64,000 nt of DNA from SABI01 sp963677695. Lineage in GTDB: Bacteria > Spirochaetota > Spirochaetia > Sphaerochaetales > Sphaerochaetaceae. Below are positions 34,537 to 43,041 of this stretch, piece after piece. The notes beneath the pieces are model-generated. The model saw nothing but the letters and a program-made list of their open reading frames with translations. It made no database searches and was not told where the DNA came from. Both the position numbers and the translations under genes were made by a program. Each line of letters opens with the position of its first letter. The first letter of the stretch is position 1. The DNA is taken from positions 310,001 to 374,000 of the forward strand of contig CAXXUJ010000002.1 of NCBI GenBank assembly GCA_963677695.2, given 5' to 3'.

Positions 34537-34566
34537 TTGACATGGAAGGCTGAACCCGATTATATT
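34537..34566 (+). promoter_or_regulatory. Promoter of tRNA-Met
   Basis: TTGACA at 34537-34542, an 18-base spacer and TATATT at 34561-34566, 21 bases before the tRNA. Confidence 0.75.
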
Positions 34567-34587
34567 AGCGCCTGTTGACAACAACAT

Positions 34588-34660
34588 GGCGGCGTAGCTC
34601 AGTTGGTAGAGCAAACGGCTCATATCCGTTCGGTCAGGGGTCCGAGTCCCTTCGCCGCTA
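34588..34660 (+). tRNA. tRNA-Met (CAT), elongator type
   Basis: 73 bases with all four arms. Acceptor GGCGGCG/CGCCGCT with a G-U first pair, anticodon loop CTCATAT with CAT at 34621-34623. The first pair rules against the initiator class. CAT could also belong to a lysidine-modified tRNA-Ile, but the body is closest to elongator tRNA-Met. CCA is not encoded. Confidence 0.88.
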
Positions 34661-34663
34661 GAT

Positions 34664-34700
34664 AAGCTTCCTTTCCACATAACGGACTGGAAGCTTTTTT
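34664..34700 (+). terminator. Terminator after tRNA-Met
   Basis: AAGCTTCC (34664-34671) pairs with GGAAGCTT (34689-34696), ending in a run of six T's. The loop is 17 bases. Confidence 0.75.
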
Positions 34701-35134
34701 CATACCTGTGTATCTTATATAAAAAGGCATTATTATACAAGTTTTTCGAGTATATTCAGACACTTTGCACACAAAATCGGAAAAAACTTTTACGAATATA
34801 TCTATGTTATATAAATACATAGGAAAATATTTTCATAAACTTCGAACTTTTTTCCGACACAACTTTGGTCAAAGTTGCTCTTTTCTTCCTCCAAAACTTT
34901 GTCCACTTCTAACATATACGTGGTCGAAGTCTTATGTCACTTCTACCACCAATCAGGTAGAGGTTTGATCAGAGTTCCCCATTTAAACCCCTTACTTTGC
35001 ACATCTCAATGTCAGAACTCGGTCAAAGTGCTCAAAATCCCATGTGTCCTATTTCCTCTTCAACTATGAAAAAAGACAGACAATTTATTACATCTGTCAC
35101 ATCATAACCCTATGTATTGTAACGATTTAGCACA
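34701..35134. other. A+T-rich region without a recognised gene
   Basis: This stretch holds no convincing coding sequence. It has repeated AACTT-like blocks and a 16-base palindrome AACTTTG-GT-CAAAGTT at 34861-34876. GGTCAAAGT(T)GCTC occurs at about 34867 and again near 35022. It may contain regulator sites or a small RNA. See the related finding. Confidence 0.5.
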
Positions 35135-35163
35135 TTGACGATTTCGGTTATCCGTCATATCCT
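35135..35163 (+). promoter_or_regulatory. Promoter of the small secreted protein gene at 35210
   Basis: TTGACG at 35135-35140, a 17-base spacer and TATCCT at 35158-35163. Transcription would start near 35170. Confidence 0.6.
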
Positions 35164-35169
35164 GAATAT

Positions 35170-35186
35170 GTGATCAGGGAGATCAC
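35170..35186 (+). promoter_or_regulatory. 5' stem-loop of the 35210 gene's mRNA
   Basis: GTGATC-AGGGA-GATCAC is a perfect 6-bp hairpin lying at or next to the predicted transcription start. Such 5'-terminal hairpins protect mRNA from decay. Confidence 0.55.
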
Positions 35187-35209
35187 AAAACGTTTAAGAG
35201 GAGTCGGAA

Positions 35210-35449
35210 ATGAACAAGTCAGCCAAGATCATCATTCTTATCACAGTTTTCCTTCTGACCCTCTCAGCACTCAGCGCAGCAGTCGTCGGTACACAGACAC
35301 TGACCATCTACGGAAGCATCTCAGAAAGAACTACAGTCAGCCTTGATGCAAACGGTCTTCCCCTTCTTACTTCAAACAACTTCGCAGCAGACGTTGCAAC
35401 CACAGCAGTAAGCGCTGACTCCTACCTCTTCGAGGTCACTGCTCCTTAA
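35210..35449 (+). CDS. Small secreted beta-rich protein
   Basis: 79 residues. Signal peptide ending near LSALSAA, then VVGTQTLTIYGSISERTTVSLDANG-like beta strands. There is no known family, and it may be an N-terminal module of larger spirochaete surface proteins. The strong ribosome site (AAGAGGAGTCGGAA), a good promoter and a 5' hairpin suggest high expression. It is followed by a terminator, so it is a single-gene transcript. Confidence 0.7.
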   Translation: MNKSAKIIILITVFLLTLSALSAAVVGTQTLTIYGSISERTTVSLDANGLPLLTSNNFAADVATTAVSADSYLFEVTAP

Positions 35450-35474
35450 TAGAGAAAGTACTGTAAGAAAACAA

Positions 35475-35501
35475 TCTGGGAATGAGCCGGAATTTTTTTT
35501 T
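35475..35501 (+). terminator. Terminator after the small secreted protein gene
   Basis: TCTGG (35475-35479) pairs with CCGGA (35487-35491) with one G-U pair, followed after one base by nine T's at 35493-35501. Confidence 0.6.
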
Positions 35502-35588
35502 ATTGAGAGGTCCTGTTTTCCTTTTGGATATCTCTGATTTTCAAATCCTCTCTTGATATTCTCCTCCCCTCAGAGTACTGTATGGCGT

Positions 35589-36365
35589 ATGACTGGATTT
35601 TTCATTAAAAAAGCATTTTTCGATGGTTGGGATAACATGATCACACTGGTGGTGATGAATCTCGGATATCTTATAGTACTCCTCTCTCTCTACGGAGCCT
35701 TTTCCCTGCTGCAGGTTGCTGTTGTTCCTGCGGTTCTGGCTTTCATATGCGCTATCGGAGTACATGCCTTCTATACTTCAGGGATCCATTACATGAGTGC
35801 AACACTGGTAACAGGGAGAAGCGGAGAATTTTCCCTCTTTCTTACTGGCGTGAAAACGATGTGGAAACACGCTCTGCTTCTGTGGGGGATGGAAACGATT
35901 GCGGCTACGTTGATGGTTTTCGTGATTCCGTTCTACCTTTCCCTTCATTCTGTTATTCCCATGATTCTTGCGGTCCTCCTATTCTGGGTTCTGATCATCA
36001 TTGCTCTGGCAACTCTGTACTATTACCCTGTTGCCATCAGATTTCCTGGCGACAGACCACTCAAGAGCGCAAAGAAAGCAATGGTGATTGTCGCAGACAA
36101 TCTCGGTTTTTCCCTGTTTATGGGGTTGTACCAGATCTTCCTCCTTGCCTTTTCCATCTTCCTCGCTACGATCATTCCCGGAGTAGGGGGGATGGCGGTC
36201 TCGAGAAACGGGGCATTGTCCCTTCTGATGCTGAAATACGATTATCTTGAGGAGCATCCTGAGGCTGACAGAAAGCATCTCCCCTGGGACGATCTTCTCT
36301 TTGACGAGAGGGCGAAGTTGGGACATCGTTCACTGAGATCGATTATTTTCCCCTGGAAGGATTGA
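35589..36365 (+). CDS. Multi-pass membrane protein of unknown function
   Basis: 258 residues from ATG 35589, with about six predicted membrane segments (MITLVVMNLGYLIVLLSLYG, LLLWGMETIAATLMVFVIPF, FLATIIPGV). The N-terminal FFIKKAFFDGWDNMITL is reminiscent of YesL/DUF624 proteins; this is a weak call. A longer frame from TTG 35553 exists but looks unlikely. The ribosome site is weak. It starts a cluster with a CYTH protein one base downstream. Confidence 0.65.
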   Translation: MTGFFIKKAFFDGWDNMITLVVMNLGYLIVLLSLYGAFSLLQVAVVPAVLAFICAIGVHAFYTSGIHYMSATLVTGRSGEFSLFLTGVKTMWKHALLLWGMETIAATLMVFVIPFYLSLHSVIPMILAVLLFWVLIIIALATLYYYPVAIRFPGDRPLKSAKKAMVIVADNLGFSLFMGLYQIFLLAFSIFLATIIPGVGGMAVSRNGALSLLMLKYDYLEEHPEADRKHLPWDDLLFDERAKLGHRSLRSIIFPWKD

Positions 36366-36366
36366 T

Positions 36367-36924
36367 ATGGCTACCGAAGTTGAATGCAAGATGGCGGTGG
36401 GAAGCGAACCTGTCACGGAACTCTGGCGCAGAATCGATTCATATTTCCCTTCCGAATGTATACGGAAGGATGTAGATAAGAAAGATCTGTACTGGGGTAC
36501 GGATCCGCTGTCGAAGGCTCTATTCAGGGTCAGGGAGAGCGAGGATAGATTCTTCATCACCCGCAAGAGCAAGGAGATTCGGTCTGACGGGCTTGAAGTG
36601 AATGATGAGATCGAGTTTACCACTGATCCCGATACCAGGGAGGTGAACAGATTCTTTTCCTCCCTCGGATTTATTCCTATGTACAGGAAGGCGAAGCACG
36701 GTTGGCTGTGGAACTCGGGTCACCTCACCGTGGAACTGGTTGAGGTCAGCACGCTCGGCTGGTATGTCGAGATGGAGATACTTATTGAATCAAGCGGTGA
36801 TTATACTGCCGAGAATGCACTTGAGGAGCTGATGAAACTGAGAAGCGCTCTGCAGCTCGATCATCTGCCCCTGGAAGGGCGCTATTACAGCGAGATGCTG
36901 AAAGAACAGAGAGAAGGAGAATAA
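36367..36924 (+). CDS. CYTH-domain protein (class IV adenylate cyclase/triphosphatase-like)
   Basis: 185 residues. The CYTH signature ExExK is present as EVECK at residues 4-8, followed by the alternating charged strands of the tunnel fold (LFRVRESEDRFFITRKSKE, EFTTDPDTRE, ELVEVSTLGWYVEMEILIE). Such proteins hydrolyse or cyclise organic triphosphates with divalent metal. Which of these applies is unclear. Confidence 0.85.
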   Translation: MATEVECKMAVGSEPVTELWRRIDSYFPSECIRKDVDKKDLYWGTDPLSKALFRVRESEDRFFITRKSKEIRSDGLEVNDEIEFTTDPDTREVNRFFSSLGFIPMYRKAKHGWLWNSGHLTVELVEVSTLGWYVEMEILIESSGDYTAENALEELMKLRSALQLDHLPLEGRYYSEMLKEQREGE

Positions 36925-36929
36925 CTGAG

Positions 36930-37205
36930 ATGGAAATGAGAGCATCACACATACTTGTGAAAGAGAGAGGCCTTGCCGAACAGATTCTCAAGCGTCTCAG
37001 GGGCGGAGCCGATTTCTCAGCTCTCGCCCGTGAATTTTCAACCTGTCCGAGCAAGAGCAAGGGGGGAGACCTCGGCTGGTTTGCTCAGGGTCAGATGGTA
37101 AAACCCTTTGAACAGGCCTGCATAAGGTTGTCGGTCGGAGCCCTCTCCCAGGTCGTTCCCACCCAGTTCGGCTACCATATCATAAAGAAGACCGGAGTCC
37201 GCTGA
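36930..37205 (+). CDS. Parvulin-type peptidyl-prolyl isomerase (PpiC-like)
   Basis: 91 residues, one complete parvulin domain: ASHILVKERGLAEQIL, FSTCPSKSKGGDLGWFAQGQM and PTQFGYHIIKKTGV. There is no signal peptide, so it acts in the cytoplasm, like E. coli PpiC. It starts six bases after the CYTH gene. Confidence 0.93.
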   Translation: MEMRASHILVKERGLAEQILKRLRGGADFSALAREFSTCPSKSKGGDLGWFAQGQMVKPFEQACIRLSVGALSQVVPTQFGYHIIKKTGVR

Positions 37206-37210
37206 TTCCT

Positions 37211-38005
37211 TTAAACGGACCAGCGGGGGAGAATGAGTCTGCTGCTTTTCTCCCTGTTTTTCCGTTCAATGATCTCGATGGAAACCTTATACACTTCTTT
37301 GATCCTCTCTTCGGTCAACACATCATCTGCGCTTCCTTCAGCTGCAACTCTGCCGTTATCGAGAAGGATGATCCTGTCGCTGAACTCAGAAGCCGCATTG
37401 AGGTCGTGCAGGACTGTGATAACCGTGACACCTTTTTCCACCGTCAGTTTTTTGAGCAGAGCGAGGATTTCAACCTGATGATGGATATCGAGATGGCTGA
37501 CAGGTTCATCAAGGGCGATCACTGAAGCGTTCTGTGCCAGAGCACGGGCAATCAGCATACGCTGGTATTCACCTCCGCTCAGTTCGGTGACCAGACGGTC
37601 CTTCAGCTCAGAGAGTCCGAGGTCCAACAGAGATTTCTCAATGTGTGCGATATCCTCTTCCTGAAGCTGTGCCATCCTGCTGCGGTGTGCATACCGTCCC
37701 ATGGCGACACATTCATACACACTCAGTTCCCATTCGATTCTTCCGCTCTGCGGAACGAACGAGATATGTTTCGCCTGTTCCCTCCTCTTCAAATGGTGAG
37801 CGTCCTTTTCATGATAGAACAGGTGTCCGCTCCTGCTCTGAAGAGAGCCGATCAGAGTTCGGATGAGTGTTGTCTTACCAGACCCGTTCGGTCCTATGAT
37901 GCTGATGAATTTCCCAGAAGGGAAGGAGAGAGAAAGGTTTTCAAAGAGCGGATTTTCCCGGTACCCGAAGGTGACATCCTTCAGTCTGACAGCGCTTTTA
38001 CTCAT
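37211..38005 (-). CDS. btuD: Vitamin B12 ABC transporter ATPase
   Basis: 264 residues. Walker A GPNGSGKTT, signature LSGGEYQRMLIARAL, Walker B IALDEPVSHLD and the switch His in TVLHDLNAA. This is the FecE/BtuD class that drives uptake of B12, haem or iron chelates. The cobalamin riboswitch upstream of the operon decides for B12 or a related corrinoid. It overlaps the permease gene by four bases. Confidence 0.92.
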   Translation of the reverse strand: MSKSAVRLKDVTFGYRENPLFENLSLSFPSGKFISIIGPNGSGKTTLIRTLIGSLQSRSGHLFYHEKDAHHLKRREQAKHISFVPQSGRIEWELSVYECVAMGRYAHRSRMAQLQEEDIAHIEKSLLDLGLSELKDRLVTELSGGEYQRMLIARALAQNASVIALDEPVSHLDIHHQVEILALLKKLTVEKGVTVITVLHDLNAASEFSDRIILLDNGRVAAEGSADDVLTEERIKEVYKVSIEIIERKNREKSSRLILPRWSV

Positions 38006-39009
38006 AGCCCTTTCCTCCTGTGCACGAGGAGGAGAAGGAAGAGGGGAGTGCCTGCTATGCTTGTAATGACTCCCACCGGCAGTTCCGATGGCGCCACCGC
38101 AATGCGCGCTACAAGGTCACTCACCACCACCATGATCGCTCCTCCTATCAGGGTGACGGGAAGCAGTCTGCGGTGAACGGGCCCCACAACCAGTCTCATA
38201 ATGTGGGGAACCATGAGTCCGACGAAGCCGATGATTCCATACAGGGCTACGGTTGCCGAGGTTGATATCGTGCAGAGAATAAGGAGAAGGATTCGTATCC
38301 TTTTCATATTCACACCGATCGCATGGGCACTTGCCTCATCAAGAAGCAGAAGATCCATCTCCCGGGTGAGAAAGAAAAGTGGTGCGATCCCTATCAGTGT
38401 GGTGAGTGAGAGGACTGCAACTTTCAACCAGGTGCTCGTGACGAAGGAGCCCATTGTCCATTGAAGGATCGCATGGAGCTGGGTCCTGTTGAGATAGAGG
38501 AAGAGTGTCATGAGAGCCGACAGAAGGAAGTTGAGTGCAACCCCTGTGAGCAGCAGTGTCGTGGGAGAATTCTTGATTCCTCCCGATATGAAGAAGATGA
38601 GGAGGCTCGTCCCCATTGCACCTGCAAAGGCAATGAGCGGTATGATATATGCTCCCGCAGCTCCGGTGACTATTCCCAGGTATGCCCCAAGCGCGACTGC
38701 AAAGGCCGCTCCGCTGCTGATTCCGAGGACGAAGGGGTCGCTCATCACGTTCCTGAACAGTCCCTGATAGACCATTCCGGAGGCAGCAAGGGCGGCACCG
38801 GTGATGATCCCCCCGAGGATTCGGGGGAACCTCAGGTTCCATATGATATGGCTGATCGTCGGGTTTTCCACTTCCTTTCCCGTGAGCACATGAAACACGT
38901 CAGGTATCGGAATGGCCACGCTTCCACTCGAGAGGGCAACAAGCACAAGAAAAAAGAGTACAAGTACGAGGGAGATGATCAGAAGTGGAAGGTGTACCTT
39001 TTTTGTCAC
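38002..39009 (-). CDS. btuC: Vitamin B12 ABC transporter permease
   Basis: 335 residues of the FecCD/BtuC family with about ten membrane segments. Typical stretches are RFPRILGGIITGAALAASG, FVLGISSGAAFAVALGAYLG and the coupling region GLMVPHIMRLVVGPVHRRLLP. It overlaps the ATPase and binding-protein genes by four bases each, so the three are one operon. Confidence 0.93.
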   Translation of the reverse strand: MTKKVHLPLLIISLVLVLFFLVLVALSSGSVAIPIPDVFHVLTGKEVENPTISHIIWNLRFPRILGGIITGAALAASGMVYQGLFRNVMSDPFVLGISSGAAFAVALGAYLGIVTGAAGAYIIPLIAFAGAMGTSLLIFFISGGIKNSPTTLLLTGVALNFLLSALMTLFLYLNRTQLHAILQWTMGSFVTSTWLKVAVLSLTTLIGIAPLFFLTREMDLLLLDEASAHAIGVNMKRIRILLLILCTISTSATVALYGIIGFVGLMVPHIMRLVVGPVHRRLLPVTLIGGAIMVVVSDLVARIAVAPSELPVGVITSIAGTPLFLLLLVHRRKGL

Positions 39010-39926
39010 TTAAAGAGCTCCGGATGAAGGATTTCAGCGATCAGCGTGACACCGTGCGCTGAGCGGGGACCCTGCCTGTTCAGTACATCGGCGTCCACCG
39101 GGAAGATTGAACTGCTTTTCACAGCGGTAAGTCCGCTGTAAGCCTCGTTCGAAGCGAAGGAATCCCTCGTCTCCTCGAATGTCGCTCCCCAGGTGGGAGG
39201 AAGAATGATCACTTCGGGATCATGGAAAAGGAGCCTCTCAAGGGAGTAGGTCCAATTGCTTCCGTCAGCTGCGATATTGTCACCGCCTGCGAGGGTGATG
39301 ATCTCATGGATGAAGGTATCACCGGTGGCACTGAAATCGCCCCACTCACCGAACCCGGCCACATAGTAGGCAGAGGGCGGCTGCACAGAGGCAACCTTCT
39401 TCTGCACCCCTGCGATCTCCTCCTTCATCCCTCCAACGATATCTGCCGCTTTTTCTTCGGCGCCGAGGATGGTTCCCACAGATTCTATGAGTCTATACGT
39501 TCCTTCCATCGACTGTGATTCATTGAGATAGATGACATGCACCCCTGCATACTCGAGAGCTTCAATGATCTGAAGCTGACCGAGCGTGCTCACAAGGACA
39601 AGATCGGGTTGGAGAGCTACGATACTTTCAACACCGGGACTCATCAGATCTCCCACCGAAGGAATATTCATTACCTCTTCGGGGTAGTTGCAGTAGTCGG
39701 TTCTGCCGACAAGGAGGTCTCCCTTGCCGAGTGCATAGACAATTTCCGTGATATTCGGACTCAACGAGACGATTCTCTCCACTGAATCAGTGATCGTTAT
39801 CTCCTTGTCCCTTGAATCGGTGAACGTTACTGACGATGAGGACTGAGGAGCTTCGACTGCCCCCTGAGCCCAGAGTGAACTTGCAATAAGAATTGCTGTG
39901 ATACAGATGGTTATGGTACGTTTCAT
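39006..39926 (-). CDS. btuF: Cobalamin-binding periplasmic protein
   Basis: 306 residues from ATG 39926. A signal peptide ends near SSLWAQG. Class III binding-protein fold: RIVSLSPNITEIVYALGKGD, LVGRTDYCNYPEEV, ALQPDLVLVST and NRQGPRSAHGVTLIAE. The ATG at 39932 is an alternative, but GGAGG at 39938-39934 is only one base away from it and seven from 39926. The gene lies directly after a cobalamin riboswitch. Confidence 0.9.
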   Translation of the reverse strand: MKRTITICITAILIASSLWAQGAVEAPQSSSSVTFTDSRDKEITITDSVERIVSLSPNITEIVYALGKGDLLVGRTDYCNYPEEVMNIPSVGDLMSPGVESIVALQPDLVLVSTLGQLQIIEALEYAGVHVIYLNESQSMEGTYRLIESVGTILGAEEKAADIVGGMKEEIAGVQKKVASVQPPSAYYVAGFGEWGDFSATGDTFIHEIITLAGGDNIAADGSNWTYSLERLLFHDPEVIILPPTWGATFEETRDSFASNEAYSGLTAVKSSSIFPVDADVLNRQGPRSAHGVTLIAEILHPELFK

Positions 39927-40017
39927 GCCCATTCCTCCATAGAAATGTATTTCTGGGCATGATACTGCATACCCGACCTATTCTCCGTAGGCCCAATCAT
40001 TGGATTGACAGGTTTTG

Positions 40018-40163
40018 GTATGGCAGGTTTCCTGGCTGCATGGGATTTGAGATGAATCCTTCTCGAATGGTTACATTCAATGGATGCTTGATGCGCTTTC
40101 ATCTTCACCATGGTTACAGTGGCGGGACCGCACAGGACTTGCACCTGTTTCCCTACACCATAC
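40018..40163 (-). promoter_or_regulatory. Cobalamin (B12) riboswitch
   Basis: Read on the minus strand. It has the B12-box AGCCAGGAAACCTGCC, the conserved AGGGAAACAGGTGCAAGTCC core and GCGGTCCCGCCACTGTAAC. GTATGG (40163-40158) pairs with CCATAC (40023-40018) to close P1. Downstream lie CCAATGATTGG and GGCCTA...TAGGTC stems that can form the expression platform, ahead of the GGAGG of btuF. Binding of adenosylcobalamin should lower expression of btuFCD. Confidence 0.95.
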
Positions 40164-40272
40164 TCGCTCTCGATTGTACTGACATTCTCTTTCCTCTGTC
40201 AATTGTGAACCCTTCCGTTAATTCCCTCAAATTTATATTCAACTTGAATGGAATTGGTGGTACAATTTCTGT

Positions 40273-41226
40273 ATGGATCATTCTGATACGTTCTCCCGGC
40301 TCTGCGATCTGTGCATGCGGACTTCTGATGTGGCGGAGCTTGAAAGGTCTTTTTCTCAGGTGATGGATATCAATGAACGGGATAAGAACGGGCATACGCC
40401 CATCTATTATGCTGTCACCCAGAACTCTCATATCAACATACTGGAGGCTCTGATCAGACGCGGAGCACATGTCGATTTCTTTCTTCTCGAGGAGGCGGTC
40501 AAGCATAATCAGAACCCCCATGTCGCTATCAGAATATTCCGAAACATCGGCCATCCCGATATTCAGGAGATGAACTACCTCTTCCTTCTCAGTGCGGCCA
40601 ACAGGACGGAAAAGACCCTGCCTGAGTTCTTCATAGAAGAAGGAGCTTCGGTCGATGCGACCCTCGGTCTCGATATCTACCCCGAATTCGATTGGGATGA
40701 TGATCCTGATGAACAGACCCCTGAATACCTTCTCGTGGAAGAGAACGCTTTGGTATTCGCAATTTATGAAAATCCTGATCCCTACCTGATGGTTCCCATC
40801 CTGATAGATCTCGGTGTCAATTATAATTTCATGGATAGGGAAGGGCACTCGGTCCTCTACCATACCCTCGATGATATCGAGCTCGTCACCCTTCTTGTAC
40901 AGGCGGGATGCGACCTTCACAGGTGCGACCAGAATGACAGGACACCGCTGATGCTGGCCTGTGAGGGAGAGAATTGCGAGGTGGCTCTCTACCTTATAGA
41001 ACATGATACTCAGATAAACCGGACGTGCTGTGAGGGAAGGACGCCCCTTCACTTCGCCCTCTCTCTCCATTTCACCCAGAATTATGAGGTAGTGAAAGCT
41101 CTCATAGAGAAAGGTGCCGATGTCCATGCTGAGGATTTCAAGGGGCATACACCACTCGATTACGGGTACCGGTACTATGCTAGGAAGGCGACTCTTGATC
41201 TTCTTGAGAGTATCGTGAAGAAATAG
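40273..41226 (+). CDS. Ankyrin-repeat protein
   Basis: 317 residues. Ankyrin repeats are clearest at both ends: NGHTPIYYAVTQNSHINILE, then NDRTPLMLACEGENCEVALY, EGRTPLHFALSL and GHTPLDYGYRYYARKATLDL. The middle is degenerate, with a strongly acidic insert near residue 140 (YPEFDWDDDPDE). There is no signal peptide. It is a protein-protein binding scaffold; the partner is unknown. The ATG has no convincing Shine-Dalgarno; TACAAT at 40261-40266 places the transcription start near the ATG. Confidence 0.82.
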   Translation: MDHSDTFSRLCDLCMRTSDVAELERSFSQVMDINERDKNGHTPIYYAVTQNSHINILEALIRRGAHVDFFLLEEAVKHNQNPHVAIRIFRNIGHPDIQEMNYLFLLSAANRTEKTLPEFFIEEGASVDATLGLDIYPEFDWDDDPDEQTPEYLLVEENALVFAIYENPDPYLMVPILIDLGVNYNFMDREGHSVLYHTLDDIELVTLLVQAGCDLHRCDQNDRTPLMLACEGENCEVALYLIEHDTQINRTCCEGRTPLHFALSLHFTQNYEVVKALIEKGADVHAEDFKGHTPLDYGYRYYARKATLDLLESIVKK

Positions 41227-41305
41227 AAACTGTTTTCAAAAGAAACAATCCCTTTCTTATCAGTTTTTCTTGACTGAGAATGGAGAATATCACTAGGATA
41301 GGCGC

Positions 41306-41761
41306 ATGGAAAAACTCACGATTTATACAGACGGAGGGTGTTCGGGCAATCCGGGACCGGGCGGTTGGGCATATGTAGTTTCTACTGATCAGGGGGTTGC
41401 GGCCTCCTCGAGCGGAGGCGAGGCCCAGACCACGAACAACAGGATGGAGCTTACGGCAGTCATAGAGGCTCTCCGTTTCGTCTCTTCAGCGTACACGTTT
41501 GATGCAGTCACCTTGTGTACCGACAGCCAGTATGTCCGCCAGGGAATCACTTCCTGGATCTATAACTGGAAGAAAAACGGGTGGAAGACGGCGAACAAGA
41601 AACCTGTAAAGAACCAGGATCTGTGGCAGTCGCTCGATCAGAGTCGGGAGCACCTTGAGATCAACTGGGTGTGGGTGAAAGGGCACAGCGGGATAGAGCT
41701 CAATGAAATGTGCGATACTCTCGTTGGAGCGGAGATGGATAAGCTGAAAAAACTGAATTAA
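41306..41761 (+). CDS. rnhA: Ribonuclease HI
   Basis: 151 residues, the usual length for RNase HI. Active-site motifs: IYTDGGCSGNPGPGGW (first Asp), NNRMELTAVIEAL (Glu), LCTDSQYV (Asp) and VKGHSGIELNEMCD with the final His and Asp. It degrades RNA in RNA:DNA hybrids. TTGACT at 41270-41275 and TAGGAT at 41294-41299 put the transcription start at about the ATG, though AGGA in that same -10 could also act as a weak ribosome site. Confidence 0.95.
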   Translation: MEKLTIYTDGGCSGNPGPGGWAYVVSTDQGVAASSSGGEAQTTNNRMELTAVIEALRFVSSAYTFDAVTLCTDSQYVRQGITSWIYNWKKNGWKTANKKPVKNQDLWQSLDQSREHLEINWVWVKGHSGIELNEMCDTLVGAEMDKLKKLN

Positions 41762-41777
41762 GTTTATAGTACCAGTG

Positions 41778-41806
41778 TTGACACTTTCAGGTCATCTTGG
41801 TACTAT
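41778..41806 (+). promoter_or_regulatory. Promoter of tRNA-Lys
   Basis: TTGACA at 41778-41783, a 17-base spacer and TACTAT at 41801-41806; the tRNA begins 16 bases later. Confidence 0.8.
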
Positions 41807-41822
41807 CCAACACGTTCGTAAC

Positions 41823-41895
41823 GGGCTACTAGCTCAGCTGGTAGAGCAACGCCCTTTTAAGGCGTGGGTCGCTGGTTCGAACCCAGCGTAGCTCA
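41823..41895 (+). tRNA. tRNA-Lys (TTT)
   Basis: 73 bases. Acceptor GGGCTAC/GTAGCTC, anticodon stem ACGCC/GGCGT, loop CTTTTAA giving anticodon TTT, T-arm GCTGG/CCAGC. No encoded CCA. Confidence 0.97.
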
Positions 41896-41903
41896 GAACA
41901 TTC

Positions 41904-41929
41904 GGGATGTCACAAGGCATCCCTTTTTT
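41904..41929 (+). terminator. Terminator after tRNA-Lys
   Basis: GGGATG (41904-41909) pairs with CATCCC (41918-41923), then six T's. Confidence 0.85.
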
Positions 41930-41963
41930 ACGCCCTGAGGCGTGTGCGCCGATCGTGATGGTA

Positions 41964-42906
41964 TCAGCTCACAACGTTCTGAGGCTGTCCTTCAAGGAAC
42001 TTCCTGATATTCTCGCAGGCAATCCTGATCAGTCTCTCTCTCGATTCCACCGGTGCCCACGCAACGTGGGGTGTGATGATGCAATTGGGTATGCCGAGAA
42101 GTGGATGATTCTCCCTCATAGGTTCCTCGCTCAGTACATCGATACCGGCAAAGGCGACCTTTCCGCTTCGCAGTGAAGCGGAAAGCGCATACTCATCTGT
42201 CAGTGCACCACGGGATGTGTTGAGAAGAATGACTCCCTCTTTCATCTGTTCAAACTCCTTGGCTGAGATCATACCTCTGGTCTGTTCATTGAGGGGAGCG
42301 TGAAGGGATATGATATCGGAGGAGGCAAGGAGCTGGTCAAGGGAGACATAGGTTGGTTCGCGTTCACTCTCCTGAGCGGTCTTTCTTGGATGATAGGCCT
42401 GCACCTTCATGCCGAAGGCACGGGCTATATGACCCACCTCTTTGCCGATGCTGCCGTACCCTATTATACCCAGGGTCTTGCCGTGAAGTTCCATGAGCGG
42501 TTGATCGATATAGAAGGTAGGGTCGCTACTGCTTACCCACTTTCCTTCCTGTACTTTTCTATCATATATGCCCGCATGGTTTGTTGCTTCCAGAAGGAGG
42601 GCTATGGTGTGCTGGGCAACTGCCTGGGTGCTGTAGGAAGGGACGTTGGTCACGGTGATCCGTAATATCGATTCCGTTATATCCGGTGGAGATCACTCCG
42701 ATATAGGAAAGATGCCCAGAAAAGGAGAGAGTATCTGCATCCAGCTCATAATCGTTGACAAGGACGATGTCGGCGTCCTTGATTCTCCGGGGTATCTGAT
42801 CAGGTGTCGAACGCTCATAGAGTGTAAGATCACCAAATTCTTTCAGGCACTCCCAGCTGAGGTCTCCCGGGTTTGTTGTGTATCCGTCGAGTATGACTAT
42901 CTTCAT
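41964..42906 (-). pseudogene. D-2-hydroxyacid dehydrogenase, frameshifted
   Basis: The 5' part (42906 down to about 42665) encodes the N-terminal domain through GVISTGYNGIDIT. The remaining part, in another frame, continues ITVTNVPSYSTQAVAQHTIA, then the Rossmann motif IIGYGSIGKEV and the catalytic HVAW region, ending at 41964. In intact relatives about eight residues separate GID from ITVTNVP; here only seven bases do, which is a loss of about 17 bases and breaks the frame. A Shine-Dalgarno (GGGGGACAG) still precedes the start. The product resembles D-lactate or glycerate dehydrogenases. The downstream part could still be translated from GTG 42653 but would lack half of the substrate domain. 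Confidence 0.82.
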
Positions 42907-42997
42907 TTCTGTCCCCCTTCTTCTATTGTGTGGGAAGATTGGAGAGGTGTAAAGTGGGTTGAAAAGATCGAAAAAGAAGAAAATGTGAGTGAACTAC

Positions 42998-43026
42998 TTG
43001 ACGTTTTTCACCCAGCATGGTACAAG
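42998..43026 (+). promoter_or_regulatory. Promoter of tRNA-Glu
   Basis: TTGACG at 42998-43003, a 17-base spacer and TACAAG at 43021-43026. Confidence 0.65.
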
Positions 43027-43041
43027 TCCATACGATTTCAA

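Noticed and set aside
34735..35069. Small frames in the A+T-rich gap after tRNA-Met
   Set aside because: No ribosome sites, no signal peptides or motifs, and biased towards Ser/Thr/Phe as expected for A+T-rich non-coding DNA.
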